This document shows, piece by piece, positions 12,601 to 26,500 of a stretch of 64,000 nucleotides of DNA (positions are counted from its first letter, which is position 1; every line of letters begins with the position of its first letter). This DNA is from Rachycentron canadum. Its lineage: Eukaryota > Chordata > Actinopteri > Carangiformes > Rachycentridae. The notes under the pieces were generated by a model, which was not told the DNA's origin, did no database searches, and saw nothing but the letters and a program-made list of their open reading frames with translations. The stretch covers positions 4,633,594 to 4,697,593 of the forward strand of contig CM076668.1 in NCBI GenBank assembly GCA_038496675.1, given 5' to 3'. The position numbers and the translations under genes were made by a program.

Positions 12601-15001
12601 GTCAAATGATGAGACTGTGGACTAATGAGGAGGTCAGAGGTCAGAGACAGACTGAGCACAGAGGGACACATATTTATTCTTCAAAATCCTCTGTAAACTG
12701 GAAAATTTGTGTGAAGCGGATGTGACTGTTGTGTTTACATCGCACAATAACGTCTCCATTCAGCCTGTACATACAACATCCCATCATCAACACACTCTGA
12801 TCAAGCAGGTCTAACTGGATCCAGATCAAAAGGTGCCGCAGCATCGCTGATCAGCTGATAGACCTGTGGTCCACCTGTGGTCCAGCTGATCTAAACCGAA
12901 CCAGGTTGAATCTACATGATCAAACAAACACAGCTCCCAAAGTCTCAGAGTCAGAGGAGGAGGACCATGTCTGAGACCAAAGCAGACTGATACTGTAGTG
13001 TTTTGGTTCTGGTCTTTTCATGGGGTTTTGTTATTTGAGAACAACTTCCTGTAACAGTAAAAAAGGTTCACGAGTCTTGTACCTTGTTCCTCTGCAGCTG
13101 TCGAGGTCCATGTCCAGTTCAGGGGTGGACTCTATGATGGCCTGGACTTCAGACTTCTCCAGGTTCTCTGCTTCATCATCTGGTCCCAACAGAGACACAG
13201 ACATTAGTTTCATCTGACCATTCGACAGACAACATGATCATATGACAGACAGAGTGTTGTGACTGCAGCACTGACCTCCACCTTTGACGGGTGTAGGACC
13301 AGACTCCTGACCCTGCTGACCTTCTTGCACCGCCGAGATGTTCTTGTTGCTGTCTGGCTTCCCACTGTTCCAGTCCAGGTTCTGGTTAAAGTCTGAAGCC
13401 TCCTGCTCCTGAAGGGGGGTCTCCACAGACTCCATGGCCATGTCTGAAGCAGCTGCAGACCGTGGCGTAGCTGAGGCAGAGCCCCCACCCACACTGGACA
13501 CAGGACTCACACTGGAGGAGGCTCCGTCACGAGGAGACAGTGGTGTGGATGTGTTGGATTTAGAGCTACCCCCCTGAGAGGACAGGGGGGTCCTGGATTT
13601 AGATCCTCCACCTTTGGAGCCTCTGTGGTTTGCACCAGCCAATTCATCCTTAAGATGGAGGAAGAGGAGAGGATGGAGGGGGGAGGAAGGTCAGGAAAGA
13701 AAACTCGTCAGGACTTCCTCATTACATGTGTGAAAAGGAAACATGCACCTGCTCACAAATCAGACACAAAAACATCAAAACAACTCAAAACTCAAAAAAG
13801 ACCAAATTTTAGAATTTCACTACTGTAAATGACTTAACTTTTCTCTTCAACTAAGGATTTTCTCTTAAAAGATTTTAAGAGATTCTAAGCAAAACCCTTA
13901 AGTTACACCCACAGCTAAGGAGAACTTAAACCTTAAGTGTTATACTTAAGTAGAAAACCTAAGTGAGGTCCTGTGGTGTTGCTGGTTATCCAGGCCCAAC
14001 AATGTCAGACTCAGTAATGTCAGGTTTCCACAGAGACCTGGTCTAAGCTGAACCTGGTCCCAGGATGCTCCAGCCTCCTCAACAGTCAAACACATTCAGG
14101 CAACGAGCCACAGCAATTACAACCATGTTGTAGGTGTCAGTGAATCCACATGAGGATCTAAGTCCTGGTTCAGATTCAGACTCTGCTGAATGAACACGTC
14201 TGATTTAAATATGTGCCACATGCAGCTGTGTTAGCATCATTTAATATAATCACACACGGCAGAGGCCACACACACTGGGTTAGTCTGGTTCCGCCGTGAC
14301 AGGCAGGTCTACCTGGTCCTGATCAGGATCCTCTTTGGCCATATTCTCCTGTGACCCTTGACCTTCCGCTCTGACTGGAGAGAACGGATCCTCAGACTGA
14401 GGAACATTAAAGACCTTTGTCATCTTTAAGTTCAATCATTGAAACAAAGCAGTAACGTGAGCTGTATAACGTTCAGGTGTGTCATGAGTCAGTGGGAGGA
14501 GCCTGAGCTGACAGGATGAATCTGAGTTCATATCTGTGAATATGAACCAATCAGACACTGAGTTCAGCCTGTGCACTCTCCCACCCTGTGTTGTTTTGAT
14601 CTGGTGACTCCAGTGACCTCAGTCCTATAAATAGCTCAGTGGCTGATGGGAAAAGAGTCCAGATGACAACAGAACATCCTCACACATCCTGTCACCTTGA
14701 TACAGAGGAGACTGTGAGGCGTTCAAAGACACTGAGCCCTGATACGTTACAGACCGACTCTGTCTCCACAGTGTTTCCTTTCACTGCATCTGTATCCATG
14801 CTGCCATCAGCCTGTTGTTGCTATAGTAGCACTTAGCAGCCAATGGGGTGAGAGCCTGTGCTACTCCTGATTTAGTCTCTTCTCTAACACTCAAAATACA
14901 CACACAAACACACACACACACACATACACAGTGGGAGGGGATCATTAAGAGTAGATCTTTGGAAAATGTCAAGTCAGAGGACAAAACACAAAGACACAGC
15001 A

Positions 15002-15054
<53 letters not shown>

Positions 15055-15307
15055 AAACTTTAGCATAATGAAACAATAATAACTTTTAATGAACTGAGTA
15101 AAATACAGGTTACCAGAGGTCAACCCGCCCCCCCCAGTTATTACCAGTTTAATAACCAATAATTAACACTTATGACCGGCTCATTAATATTCATGACGGA
15201 GCTGTTTGCAGCATCGTTTCCAACAGCAACAATGAGAAGAGACTCCCTCCCACCCCACAGCTAAAGGCAGGCCCCCGAATGGTACCACTTCCCCTGGCTC
15301 CCAGCCC

Positions 15308-15400
<93 letters not shown>

Positions 15401-17876
15401 CTCACAGGCTGCTAAAGATTCTGTCCACACTGAGCAGGCCTCTGTACTCGTTCTTTCTTTCTTTGCTGTTTCTGGCGCCGAGCGTTGTAGTTTTTGTCTC
15501 CATAGCCTCTGAAGTGTCCTAATGATGATGTCATCGTCTGATCCGTGGGAAGCTCCACAAGCCGACCCCAGACACCTTCACACACTAATACTGCTCATAC
15601 ACAGAGAAGTGTGTGTGTGTGTGTGTGTGTACCTTGAGGCTGGTGTTGGAGCATGGGTGGCTGAGGTTGTTGAATCTCCACGGTTCAGAGGGGGTGTCCA
15701 CAGGGTCCCTCTGAAAGTCAGGGGTCATACCATCAGGCCCAGGAAGCTGGAATATGCCCATGGAGATGGGACGCTCCTTCCTGGAAACAAACAGAGAAGG
15801 TGATGCAAAGAGAAAGGACAGGAAGTGTTTTGGAGCTACTGTTACGTAATGGGAACAGAGAGAACACTATTACCCATGAGTACACAGGAGGTAAACTGCC
15901 ACCACTCACAGGAAGTGAGGGGGGTGACAGTGTGTGTACCTCATCATTAACACATGACCAACAGTCGGCAGCAGCTCTGTGGAGCTTCACTCACCCGATT
16001 TACTAAATCAGCACTGAACACAAAGTACAGCAATGGATGATGGGAAATACTTTAGTCTGGAGTGAAGTGGAGACATTGACCAACACTGCAGCAGGACCCT
16101 GTGATTTACAGTGTGTAACTGGTCAGCTGGACCCACTCCACACTGAACAGGGTCATACACAGGGACAACAGAGACGATGGAGGGATGTTTGATACCTGCT
16201 TCAATTCGAACAGATTCTACCTTTAATTTACTTTTTCACGAAATGAAATGTGAAGGTCGTTAATTTTAATGTAGCGCTGACCTTTATTAATGTGATGTTA
16301 ATGAGCAGTGGTGCTACAGAGATGAGCCGGCCCATATACCATACTCCACAGATGTAAGGGAACATCTGTCAGAACAACCACGATTTAATTGTCCCTGTTC
16401 AATATGACTCACTATGAGAACTCAGACAGGTGTAGTTCTCCATCAGGTCGAACTCTCTCCTGATTGACTTTATTTCATAGATTTGAGTGCAGTACTCAGC
16501 ATCAGGGTATCACAATAAAGTCACATGATCTGTTGGTCTATCACAGTCCGACAGAGAGGCTTCAGTCTGCTGACTCATTCAGCCCTTCGTTCTCAGATCA
16601 AGAGACTCCAGGTGAAACGCTGTGGACAAGAACCTTAAAACAAGTTCTCACTGATGAACTTTCAACAAGGAGTCAGTTCAACTCTTTACAAAGGTTTGAT
16701 CTGATGGATGTTCACCTGGCAGGTCACATTCAGATCTCCCTGTACCAGCTGACAGACCCCTGACACCAACACCATCCTCCTCTGCAGCAGGTCCACAGCA
16801 GCAGCCACTGACTCAGGATCTAAGCACTGTACAGTGTGAGGAGAACAATGGCTGGCACAGTGAAAACAGCAGCCACTGATGAAAAGCTGCAGCCCAACAG
16901 CACAATGGACACAACCATACTGAGAGCAGAGGTCACACACAGGCCACTGATGGTGAGCAGCTGCCTCCTGATTGAGATCAGTAGGGACAGACTGAGGTCG
17001 AGTCATAACCAGTGATAAACTCTGCTGTGTGCTGTGTATACACCTCCCTTCTCTCCTGACCTACTTTACTGTGCAGTCTCACTGTCTGACTGCATCACGC
17101 CCACATGATCCGACACACCTACACACACACTCACTCACTCTCACTCTCACACACACACACACACACACACGTTGTACCTGCTGGGCCTGGGGATGGAGGG
17201 TAAGGACGGCAGGGCAGGTAAGCTGCCAGTGGAGACAGAGTAGTGGACCAGCAGCAGAACTGACAGAGACACCAACACAGCAGAGTTGATGACCACCGCT
17301 CCCCCTACAAAGCCAAACACAAACAGCAGCATACACCCGGGGCTCATGGCCCCCCCAGATCATGGCCCAGTGCCTCGCCGGGACCAGGAGGTTGGGGGGT
17401 ACGGATGACGAAAGCAAGTACAAAGGTGGGACGGGGAGGTCACAGAAGCTTTAGTCCACTCTGCTGTTTGTGGCTGGATCGCAACCAGAAGAGGTTAGAG
17501 ACGCTGCGTCCGTCCAGCTGGAGTCAACTGTATCCTGCAGCTCAGCTGAGAAGCAGAGATCAAGTGCACGCCAAGTGCAGAACAGTCTCCCAGTCGGTCC
17601 GCAACAACAGTCAGCAGCAGTGATTGATGAAAGCAGAGCAGTGGATGATCCGCAGACAGCAGGGACAGCCTCCTCTCCTCCTCTGCTCGGCTGCTGCTGT
17701 AGAGTCTAGAACAGTCTGACGCTCTGCCTCTCTCACTGTGAACACACCACCCCTCCCACTCTCTCTCTCTTTTGGATGCTGAGGCAGCTCGTTCCATATG
17801 CCTCTGCTCAGGCGACAGCCGATTGGCTGCAAAACAGGGAGACTGATCAATCAAAAGAGTGTGTGTCTGTGTGTGT

Positions 17877-17910
<34 letters not shown>

Positions 17911-20900
17911 AGTTGGCAATGTATCTTGATTAGAGGGGTAGTTAGGGAGTAGGGAAACAGGGGGTCTGAATGCATAGGAATTAAAATGCTGCCCAGTAGA
18001 GAACCATTGTGTGACACTGTTGAACACTGCTCACACTTGGGCTTTTCCAGGTTTAGAGTGTGACACCAGTAAACCACAGCAGAGCTCAGCAGAACACACA
18101 CGTCTGACATACGTGTCGCATTAAAAGCAACAGTTAGTGTCAAATCATGGAGGAGAGACACTGAGGTCATCACCAGTGCACCACCTGTGTCTGTACAGGT
18201 GCCACAGTGAGCTGAGCATGTACATCATAAAGGTAAAATACACCTGTACCGAGAACATCAACATGCCAACAGTAACAACGCAGGATACAGCTCTTTAGGA
18301 GGCTTACTGTGTTAGCGTTCTAACAGCCAATCAGCTGTAAACACCAAGAGCTGAAGGAATAAACACACATATGACCAGGTGTTCAGAAATAAACATTATC
18401 ATCATCACAGACTGAACTGTCATCGACAACAGACAGTTTGAACTGAGGCAGACTGTGTGTGTGTGTGTGTGTGTGTGTGTGGGGGGGGGGGCCCATAATC
18501 TGCTCCATGGATGAGCAACAAACCAAAATTGTGATCAGCCCAGTGAAGGCTGTTACCATGACAACAGCCCAGCTACCACAGCATCTTTCATCTGCCCCAG
18601 GTGTGTGTATGTATGTGTGTGTAAAGGTTAAAGTGATCTGCTGTAAACCTGGACATGTCTTGTTATTTAGAGGTAAGTGGAGTTTGAACTAAGCTCCTAC
18701 AGGTGACAGTTGGTGCAGGTGATGATGTTCAAACCCTTAAACATCTGTCAGATTCCAAATCATAAATATCTGATATGAGCACACAGAGCGCTCCATGAGG
18801 AGCATAGTACTGCTGTCCATGACAAATGAAGACAGACTCAGCCTGGAGTTGTGACAATGAGGAAAACAAGTGCAGAAGAGAAATCTCCTAATACTGGATT
18901 CAATCTTATCAGAGCCAGGATGGACGCTGGAGGTGGACAGGAAGAAAAATGATTGCCCATTTTCATATTTATGGTCTTGTCCTTTAATTATTCCAGACTG
19001 TCTATAGATCACTACAGACAGAATGAAAACACCTGGAACAGCTGCCTCCTCTTTCACCACATCACACACCATCACACACCATCACAGATCCAGGATGAAG
19101 AAACAGAACACAGCTGCAACAGACTGTAGAGAGACTGACCTCTACCTTCATACTGATCAGTGATCAATATGTTCAATACACGATCAATATGTACAACACT
19201 GTGAACCTGTGTCTAGATCACTGGGAGACTCCACACTGAGAACACCAGTCTGTTCTAACAACATTAACTCCTCCTGATGAATGTAGGTCCCTGCTGTCTC
19301 TGACTGACACAAGTGTGTGTGTGACCTCTGATGGTCAGGAACATTGAATTGTGGGTAGAGTTCACATTTACATGTGAGAGCAGCTTCTCCTTCCTGTATA
19401 AAAGACCCTTCAGAGACGACCCTGGTCAACAGCAGTTCACTGCCTTTACAGGTAGAGGTTAACATCACTGTGTTTAGTTTGTGGTTGTGTTATGACCTTC
19501 AGGGCCACCGTTGTTACTAATATTATTAAAATATGAACAGAGATAAATCGATTGTGCTGACACTGTAATTGTGTTGACAGTGACTGTGTGATTGTGACTT
19601 TGTGGTGGTCTCACCGTGCTCTGGCTGAGGTGCCTGTATCTGGAGGCTCTGCTGGTGTCGTTACGTGCTGGTGTTTAGTCCGTTCCAGATGTTCCATGTA
19701 GCTGTGGATCATCTGGACACAAAAGAACAAAACATTAACACAATCACTACCTGACACAGAGCATGTGTACATTCACATACATGTTTTATAAGTTAAGATG
19801 TGTGTTAGAGCCACAATATTGTTACAGTATGTTTGATTAGAAATGGTCATCTGGTTACTATGGTTACTCACACCTGTGACAGGTTCACAGTGAATAATAT
19901 GATGTGACAGTGATGCTGCGTCTATGTTGTGAGCTGCTGAGGCATGAAGGATCTCTGGACTCAGATCAGCCAGAGATCAGTCAGAGGTCATAGGTCAGAC
20001 AGAGACAGAGATCAGAGGTCAGAGAGAGCCAGAGATCAACCAGAGGTCAGTCAGAGGTCAGCCAGAGCTAGCGAGCTGTCAGAGGTCAGCCAGAGGTCAG
20101 ACAAAGCCAGAGATCAGACAAAGCCAGAGATCAGAGGTCAGAGGTCAGAGGCCAGAGAGAGCCAGAGGTCAGACAGAGCCAGAAAGTCTCTTTGTGACCA
20201 AGGTGCATCAGGTGACCAATGAGTCATCATTAATATAAGCCTCCGTTTTCTACTGCTGACTTTATTTGACCAGCTCTTTAGGAGCCACCTTCACAGGTCA
20301 CAGGAGACAAACTGCTGTCAGGTAAGTTGACCTCTGTCTGACCTTTCTGACCTCAGCACACACTGACACATGGATTACACCTGAACCCAGATGTTTCTGT
20401 ACATCATGGTCTCTGAGCTGCAAACAGTTTGTCGTCAGTTTCTTCCTCATGAGCAGTAAAAAGTGTTTTTATTTTTGAATAACAGGAAACAGAAACTGTG
20501 TGAGCTCGTTGACAGATACTGACTGAACACACAGAGACCAGCTCACCTCGGTGTGTCTCTGATGAAGAGTGTTATACTCCTTTTTGAGCTCCGCCTCTCT
20601 CTCCTCCAACCTGCTGACTGGATGAGAAAGAAAACAGTCACATGATCAAAGAGGCCACATTTACCCTGAACAACCAGCATCATTAGTCTCACTTCCTGTG
20701 GTGATGGAGCAGTGACAGAAGACACTGATCAGAGAGAAGTTTCTAAGACTTTGTGTAAAAGCTCCACCTAGTGGCTGATGTGCACCAAGCTCAGTGTGAG
20801 GCAGTAAACCTCTGGTCAGACCGAGGAAGGTGTGACATCACGTCCTTTGTATGAATACAAGCGTATCCCTAATCGTTTAGCACATGTCATTAAAACAGAG

Positions 20901-23526
20901 CAACTGTTGTCAATGTGCAGAGTGGCTCTCTTGGGCCTTGACCCCTATTATTATTATTATTATTATTATTATTATGAATATTAATGATAATAATTAATTA
21001 TTTATAATGACTAGAATGACCCCGTCCTCCATGTTCATACATTTTCTAAACGAAGAAAGACAAACAGCCTTTAACAGGCTGTGTGGGAGGGGCTGGTGAT
21101 TCAGGTAATGAGCAGAAATTACACAGGTTAGCTCTGCAGGTGAACAGCAACAGGAAGTGATGTAATGTGTAAATAAAGTACAAATTATATGATGTAAGAA
21201 TTAAGATCTGCAATTCAAAATGTTTTCATCTTTAATAACTCAAATCATCCATTGATTATCTTTGTTGATAATATTTAATACCCCAGACCCATCCCCCACG
21301 TCCATTAAAGACGTGACTCACAACATAATTACACACAAACAGAAACAGGAAGTGTCACATTGAGGAAAATAAAAACATCTCAAATTTTCTGCTGCCATGA
21401 CTGAGATGTGTACACTCACACACACTGTCAACAGTGCAGTCATGCACACATCATGAGGTTTTCCCAGGCCCATGCTCTACGTGTTCTTCTTTCCTCCCTC
21501 CCTTTCTTTTTAAAGAGTCGTTTGTATCGTCCTGAAGCACAGACACACAATATTACACAAACTTTTCTAGATAAAGATCACAACTCACTCAGCAGACATG
21601 TGTGTTATTGAAGGGATTTATTCAGTCCATCTACCATCAGCTAAGTCACAAGACCTGCAAACTGTTTGTGCTGCTCACAGGGTGTGTGTGTGTGAGTGTG
21701 TGTGTGTGTGTGTCTCAGGACTCACTCTGGTCTGCATAATTTTTAGTCTTCATCTCCAGGTGCCGGCTGTGAGACTCCAGCATCACCAGTCGACCCTGGA
21801 GGTCCTTCTTCTCACCCTCCTGGGAGTCCTCTAGAGCGATGTACCTCTGCAGAGACAGACACACACACAATTAGTGTCATTGCACTGTGTCCACCGAAGG
21901 CTAATGGTTTGTGTTAGGCAGGTGCCACAGGTGTGTGTGAGCCCCAGTCTGACGTCACAACCATCAACCTACAGACTTTAAACCAGAGTCAGAGCTGGAG
22001 AGGAGGCGTGGTCGACCACATGTGGCGGACATGTGTGAAGATCTGATCAGTGCAGTGTTGATACCAATGAAACATTATCCAGTCTCCATACACAACAGGT
22101 GCACTGTGCTGCAGCAGCATGCACATGCACACGCACACACTCACACACAGTCTCTGCTGACATCCGTTAAGGTTGTTTTTTTCAATCTTCACAGCAGCTG
22201 TTGTCACCAACCTCACTCCTTCTCTCAGGGGACGTTGAGCTCTATGAGTGTTTGTGTACTCAAACAGACAAAAACACACACAGCAGATTGTGTGTGTTTG
22301 TGTTCAGTGAAAGACAAACACAGACCTCAAATCATGATGATGATTTGAATAATATTGATAATCAGTACAGCAGCTGATGGTCAGAGGAGGCCTGGTCTGT
22401 CTCAGACCACTAACCCTGCTCTCACTGGATCTGATCCAGATCAGACTCTGAGCAGATGAGTTTAGATGAAACTTTAATGAGCTTTGAAGTGGATCAAATA
22501 ACAAGAAGAAGAACTGGATCGTGAAGTAAAAGATGAGAACATCCTCATCTTAAGTATGGCTGGACCAGAATCCACACACTGAGAGAGACTTTCAGATGTG
22601 TGAATAAGAGAGTTACAATAAAACTTACACGCATCAGCCATAACATTATGACCATCTGCCTGATATTGTGTGTTGGACCATCACAACAGTCCTGACCCTG
22701 GAGGCCTGGACTCCTCTAGATCTCTGAAGCTGAGCTGTGGTATCTGGACCAAGACATTAGCAGCAGATCCTTTAAGTCCTGAAGTTGTGAGCTGGAGCCT
22801 CCATGCATCCGACTTGTTGGTCCAGCTCATCCCACAGATGCTGGACTGGACTGAGATCTGGGGAATTTGGAGCCAAGTCAACACCTTGAACTGGTTGTTG
22901 TTCCTCAAAGCTCCTGAACCATTGTTGCAGTGACAGGGAGCATTATCCTGCTGAAAGAGGCCACTGCCATTAGAGGAGACCGTTTCCATGAAGGGAGGGA
23001 CTTGGTCTGAACAGCAGGATTCATTTGGACCACTTCTGGTAGATCCTGACCACTGCATCCCACAGGGCCACAGTGTTGGAGATGCTCTGACTCAGGCATC
23101 ACATCACAGTTTGGTCCTTGTCAAAGTCGCTCACATCCTCACACTCATTATGTTATAACTGATCAGTGTAAATGGTTTATATATGTACACACTCCCAAGA
23201 TAATGACTTATACACATGAATCAGCTGACAGAGTGTGTTCATACTCTGTGATTCATCTATAATGAATGATTTGGTCTGTAAATGTGTGATGTTGTGTTGA
23301 CACAGTGGTCGACTCCTCACCAGCACAGACACACAGACACACTGCGGTCTATCGCCACACAGATTAAACACATCAGAAACAAACCACACACACACACTCA
23401 CTGTGGTTTTATAGCTGAACTGAAAAACTGAGAGTAAATATTAGTAAATAAACTGAATAATTAGATGATGAACAGAGGAACAAATCTCATAACTACAGAG
23501 TCAAGGCAACAAGATGTGTTGTTGAA

Positions 23527-23563
<37 letters not shown>

Positions 23564-26500
23564 CCTGTCCTGGCTGGTCGCCTGTGTTTTGTGTTCTGTA
23601 TTGATCCCTCAGCTGATCAGCTGATCTGTCTCTGGTAACAGGCGCAGGGCTCTGGGTCTTGTGATGTCGGTACTGGCTGATGGGAAGGAGCCTGTGGTGG
23701 GGCCCTGGGCAGGGTGTGTCCTTTGTAAGGAGATGAGGATCACCTGGTCTCAAGCAGGAGTCACATTGAGACTGGAGGTGACTAAGAGAGGTGGTGGTTC
23801 TGTTTTTATTCTGGTTGAGACACAGTCTCTCGTTGATGGTGCAGGTTTCTCTGCCTGTGGCTGTTTCAAGTCAGTGGGGTCTTGAAAGCCCAGAGAGCAT
23901 CTTAAGACCTGAGATACTGTTAGTAAAGCAGCATTTCCCATGTAAATCTAATAAGAGCATTAACATAGCACTAGGCTGGAGTACAGACAGCTACACACTC
24001 TGCTCTGTATATTTGTGTTGAGGGGGGTAATCTGTTAATATGCATCACTGCAACACAAAGACATAAAGAAACCCAGTCACAGTCTCTAAACAGTTCAAAT
24101 TGTTGACAGCACATGAGAAGTGAAAAAAGTCACATCTTTTAACCACAGAGTTGGCACCAGAACAGACTGTATGGTATGATGCTCGGTGACGCCCCCTCCT
24201 CCTCTTCATCAGAACAATCCCAGCATCCTCTCACCCTGCTGCTCGTCATATGACCCAGGAAGGAGGCCAGTGCATGACAGTGCTCCAGAGAATGAGTGTT
24301 CCAGCAAGTTAACATGCACTCTTCCCCTACACTACACATATAAGGCTCCCTTTGTCCCAACATGTACACACACACACACACAGTGAGCTAAACTGTGGTG
24401 TATGTTAGGTTGTGGGTTCTGTGGGACACACAGAGAGTAGATGACATTACGATAACATGGATGTTACAACAAAGTGGTTCAAGTGAGAGACTGAAAATCA
24501 ACTGACTGACATGTGAGTGATGTACAGTCTGTTACAGTGGTCACAGCCAAGTTAGCATAGCTGTTAGCTTGGCTGTGTGCTATAGTTAGTTAAAGTTGTG
24601 CTTTAAACTACACGTTAACATGCTCACGATGATAATGCTAACATGCTGATGTTTAACAGGTGGGATGTTTCCATCTAACTTTTGCTTGGCCTGAGGCTGA
24701 TGGAAATGCTGTTAGTTTTGTAGGTGTTCAGTCATAATAAACTGACAGATAAACTGGACCTGATGGTGGTGGTTGACAAGTCAAAATCATCCTGTCAAAA
24801 AAATTATGTCTGAGCCACATGTCACAACAACCAACAGCTGTCCTGACCAACCAACCAACCAACCAACAGCTGTCCTGACCAACCAGCCAATAGCTGTCAC
24901 CTAAACAATAAACCAGCAGCAACTCTGATCTGCCGACCAACAAACTTACTGAGCAATGGACCAACCAGCAGCTGTCTTGACCAACCAACCAAATGACCGA
25001 ACAACTAACAAACTACCTGATTAACTGACAAAGTGACTGACACATCAACTGTCATCCATCAGCGCTTCAGTCAGACTCCATCTGTCTAACCCTGCACCAT
25101 CGTTCTCATGTCTCACGTCTCGACAGGATTTAATGTCTGACGATGATCAATCAGCTGGACTCTGTTGACCCGCAGACCAGACTCTGCTAACACAGACAGC
25201 CCTGACTGGACAAAGGAACTGAGGGCAGTTTTCCGCAAGAATTTCCTGCCTTGCCTTTTCCTCCTCTGCTTAGACAAACCACAGAAAGGAGGTTCTGCTC
25301 CTCTGGGCCGGGGGGCAGTCGGCAGCAGGACTTGGCTCATACTGAGTTGGTCTGATTCGTCCTCCAGGAGACTCGTCAGCCAAACGAGAAGAACAAACCA
25401 GGCTGCTCATACCCCTCCTCTGATTTGTGTGCGTTATAATTAGATTTCAGTGTTGTTGTTGAACCGGGTGAAACACAACAGGTATGGACTGAGTCACAGC
25501 TGTCTGAGAGGTGTACACTGCGTGTTTGTCTATGTACCTGAGCGCACACATGACAAGTCAGTTGAGAGGACGGAGACAGGCTGCATTGATGTACGTCCAC
25601 AGAGGAGACCTCAACACACTGATGGATGAAGGTTAAACTCACATTTTAACTTTTCAATTAGATGGAAACACCAGTGTTAATAGTGTGTTTGTGATGAATG
25701 TGCTTCAGTTGACCTTCCTATTGTTGATCACATCCACCCTTCTTTTCCTGTGGGAGGACGTCTGGATCCACTGACACAAACGCTTCTCCTCAATCATGTG
25801 ACAGTTCTTACAACTAAATATAGACATGAATCAAACGCCTGAGAAACTGATCTGATCATTTCTGTCAAACTTGTAGTTCAAAGTACCAACAATACTACTC
25901 TGGGCTCCTGGGGGCCCCGAGAATCTGACTGAACTGTCTGATTGATGGGGCACAACATTTTCTACCAAACTTGACCCAGTTGTGTTTCATATATGAGGGA
26001 GATGTGTTGTTTATATCACAGCTACACAATAGTTAAATATAATCAAAATAATAAGTTCAATGTCACAGAAGTGGCAGTTCATTTGATGAAAGGTCAAATG
26101 TGTCACATGATTGTTGCGCATTGTTGCATCATCAGCGTTGTGTTGCTACAGGCCCGGTCAACAACATGCACAACAAAAAACACAATCATCATTTTAAATC
26201 TTGTTTCAGTGAAAATCAAATGAACTCTCGATTCGGATCATAGTGATTGTTTGTGCCTTCATGTGTGCGGTTTTCACTGGTGTTCAGTTCAACATCAAAC
26301 TCAAATAATCAGATGCTAATATAGAGATCTTGTTGTTACGAAATGGAGACTTTAGTTGTTTATTTATTTCACCTTGTGTTCATTGAGCTGATCATGTGAC
26401 CTGTGATCTGGTCATGCCTCTGATGTGCTCTGGAGGAGGGAATCCTTTGCCTCTGTCTGTACCATGTGACAGTCATGTCGGGGGGTGGGGGCTCCTGACT

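Noticed and set aside
13840..13970. CTTAAGT-rich imperfect palindrome in a spag9 intron, possible MITE
   Set aside because: Suggestive inverted words, but I could not define termini or a target-site duplication.
15184..15512. Cys-Val and Thr-His repeat proteins
   Set aside because: Translation of CA/GT microsatellites. The same holds at 3605-3864, 14781-15159 and 6418-6715 outside the true spag9 exon.
17079..17423. A 114-codon minus-strand frame overlapping the alternative spag9 exon
   Set aside because: Wrong frame. The conserved MSPGCMLLFVFGFVGG frame is the one with correct splice phase.
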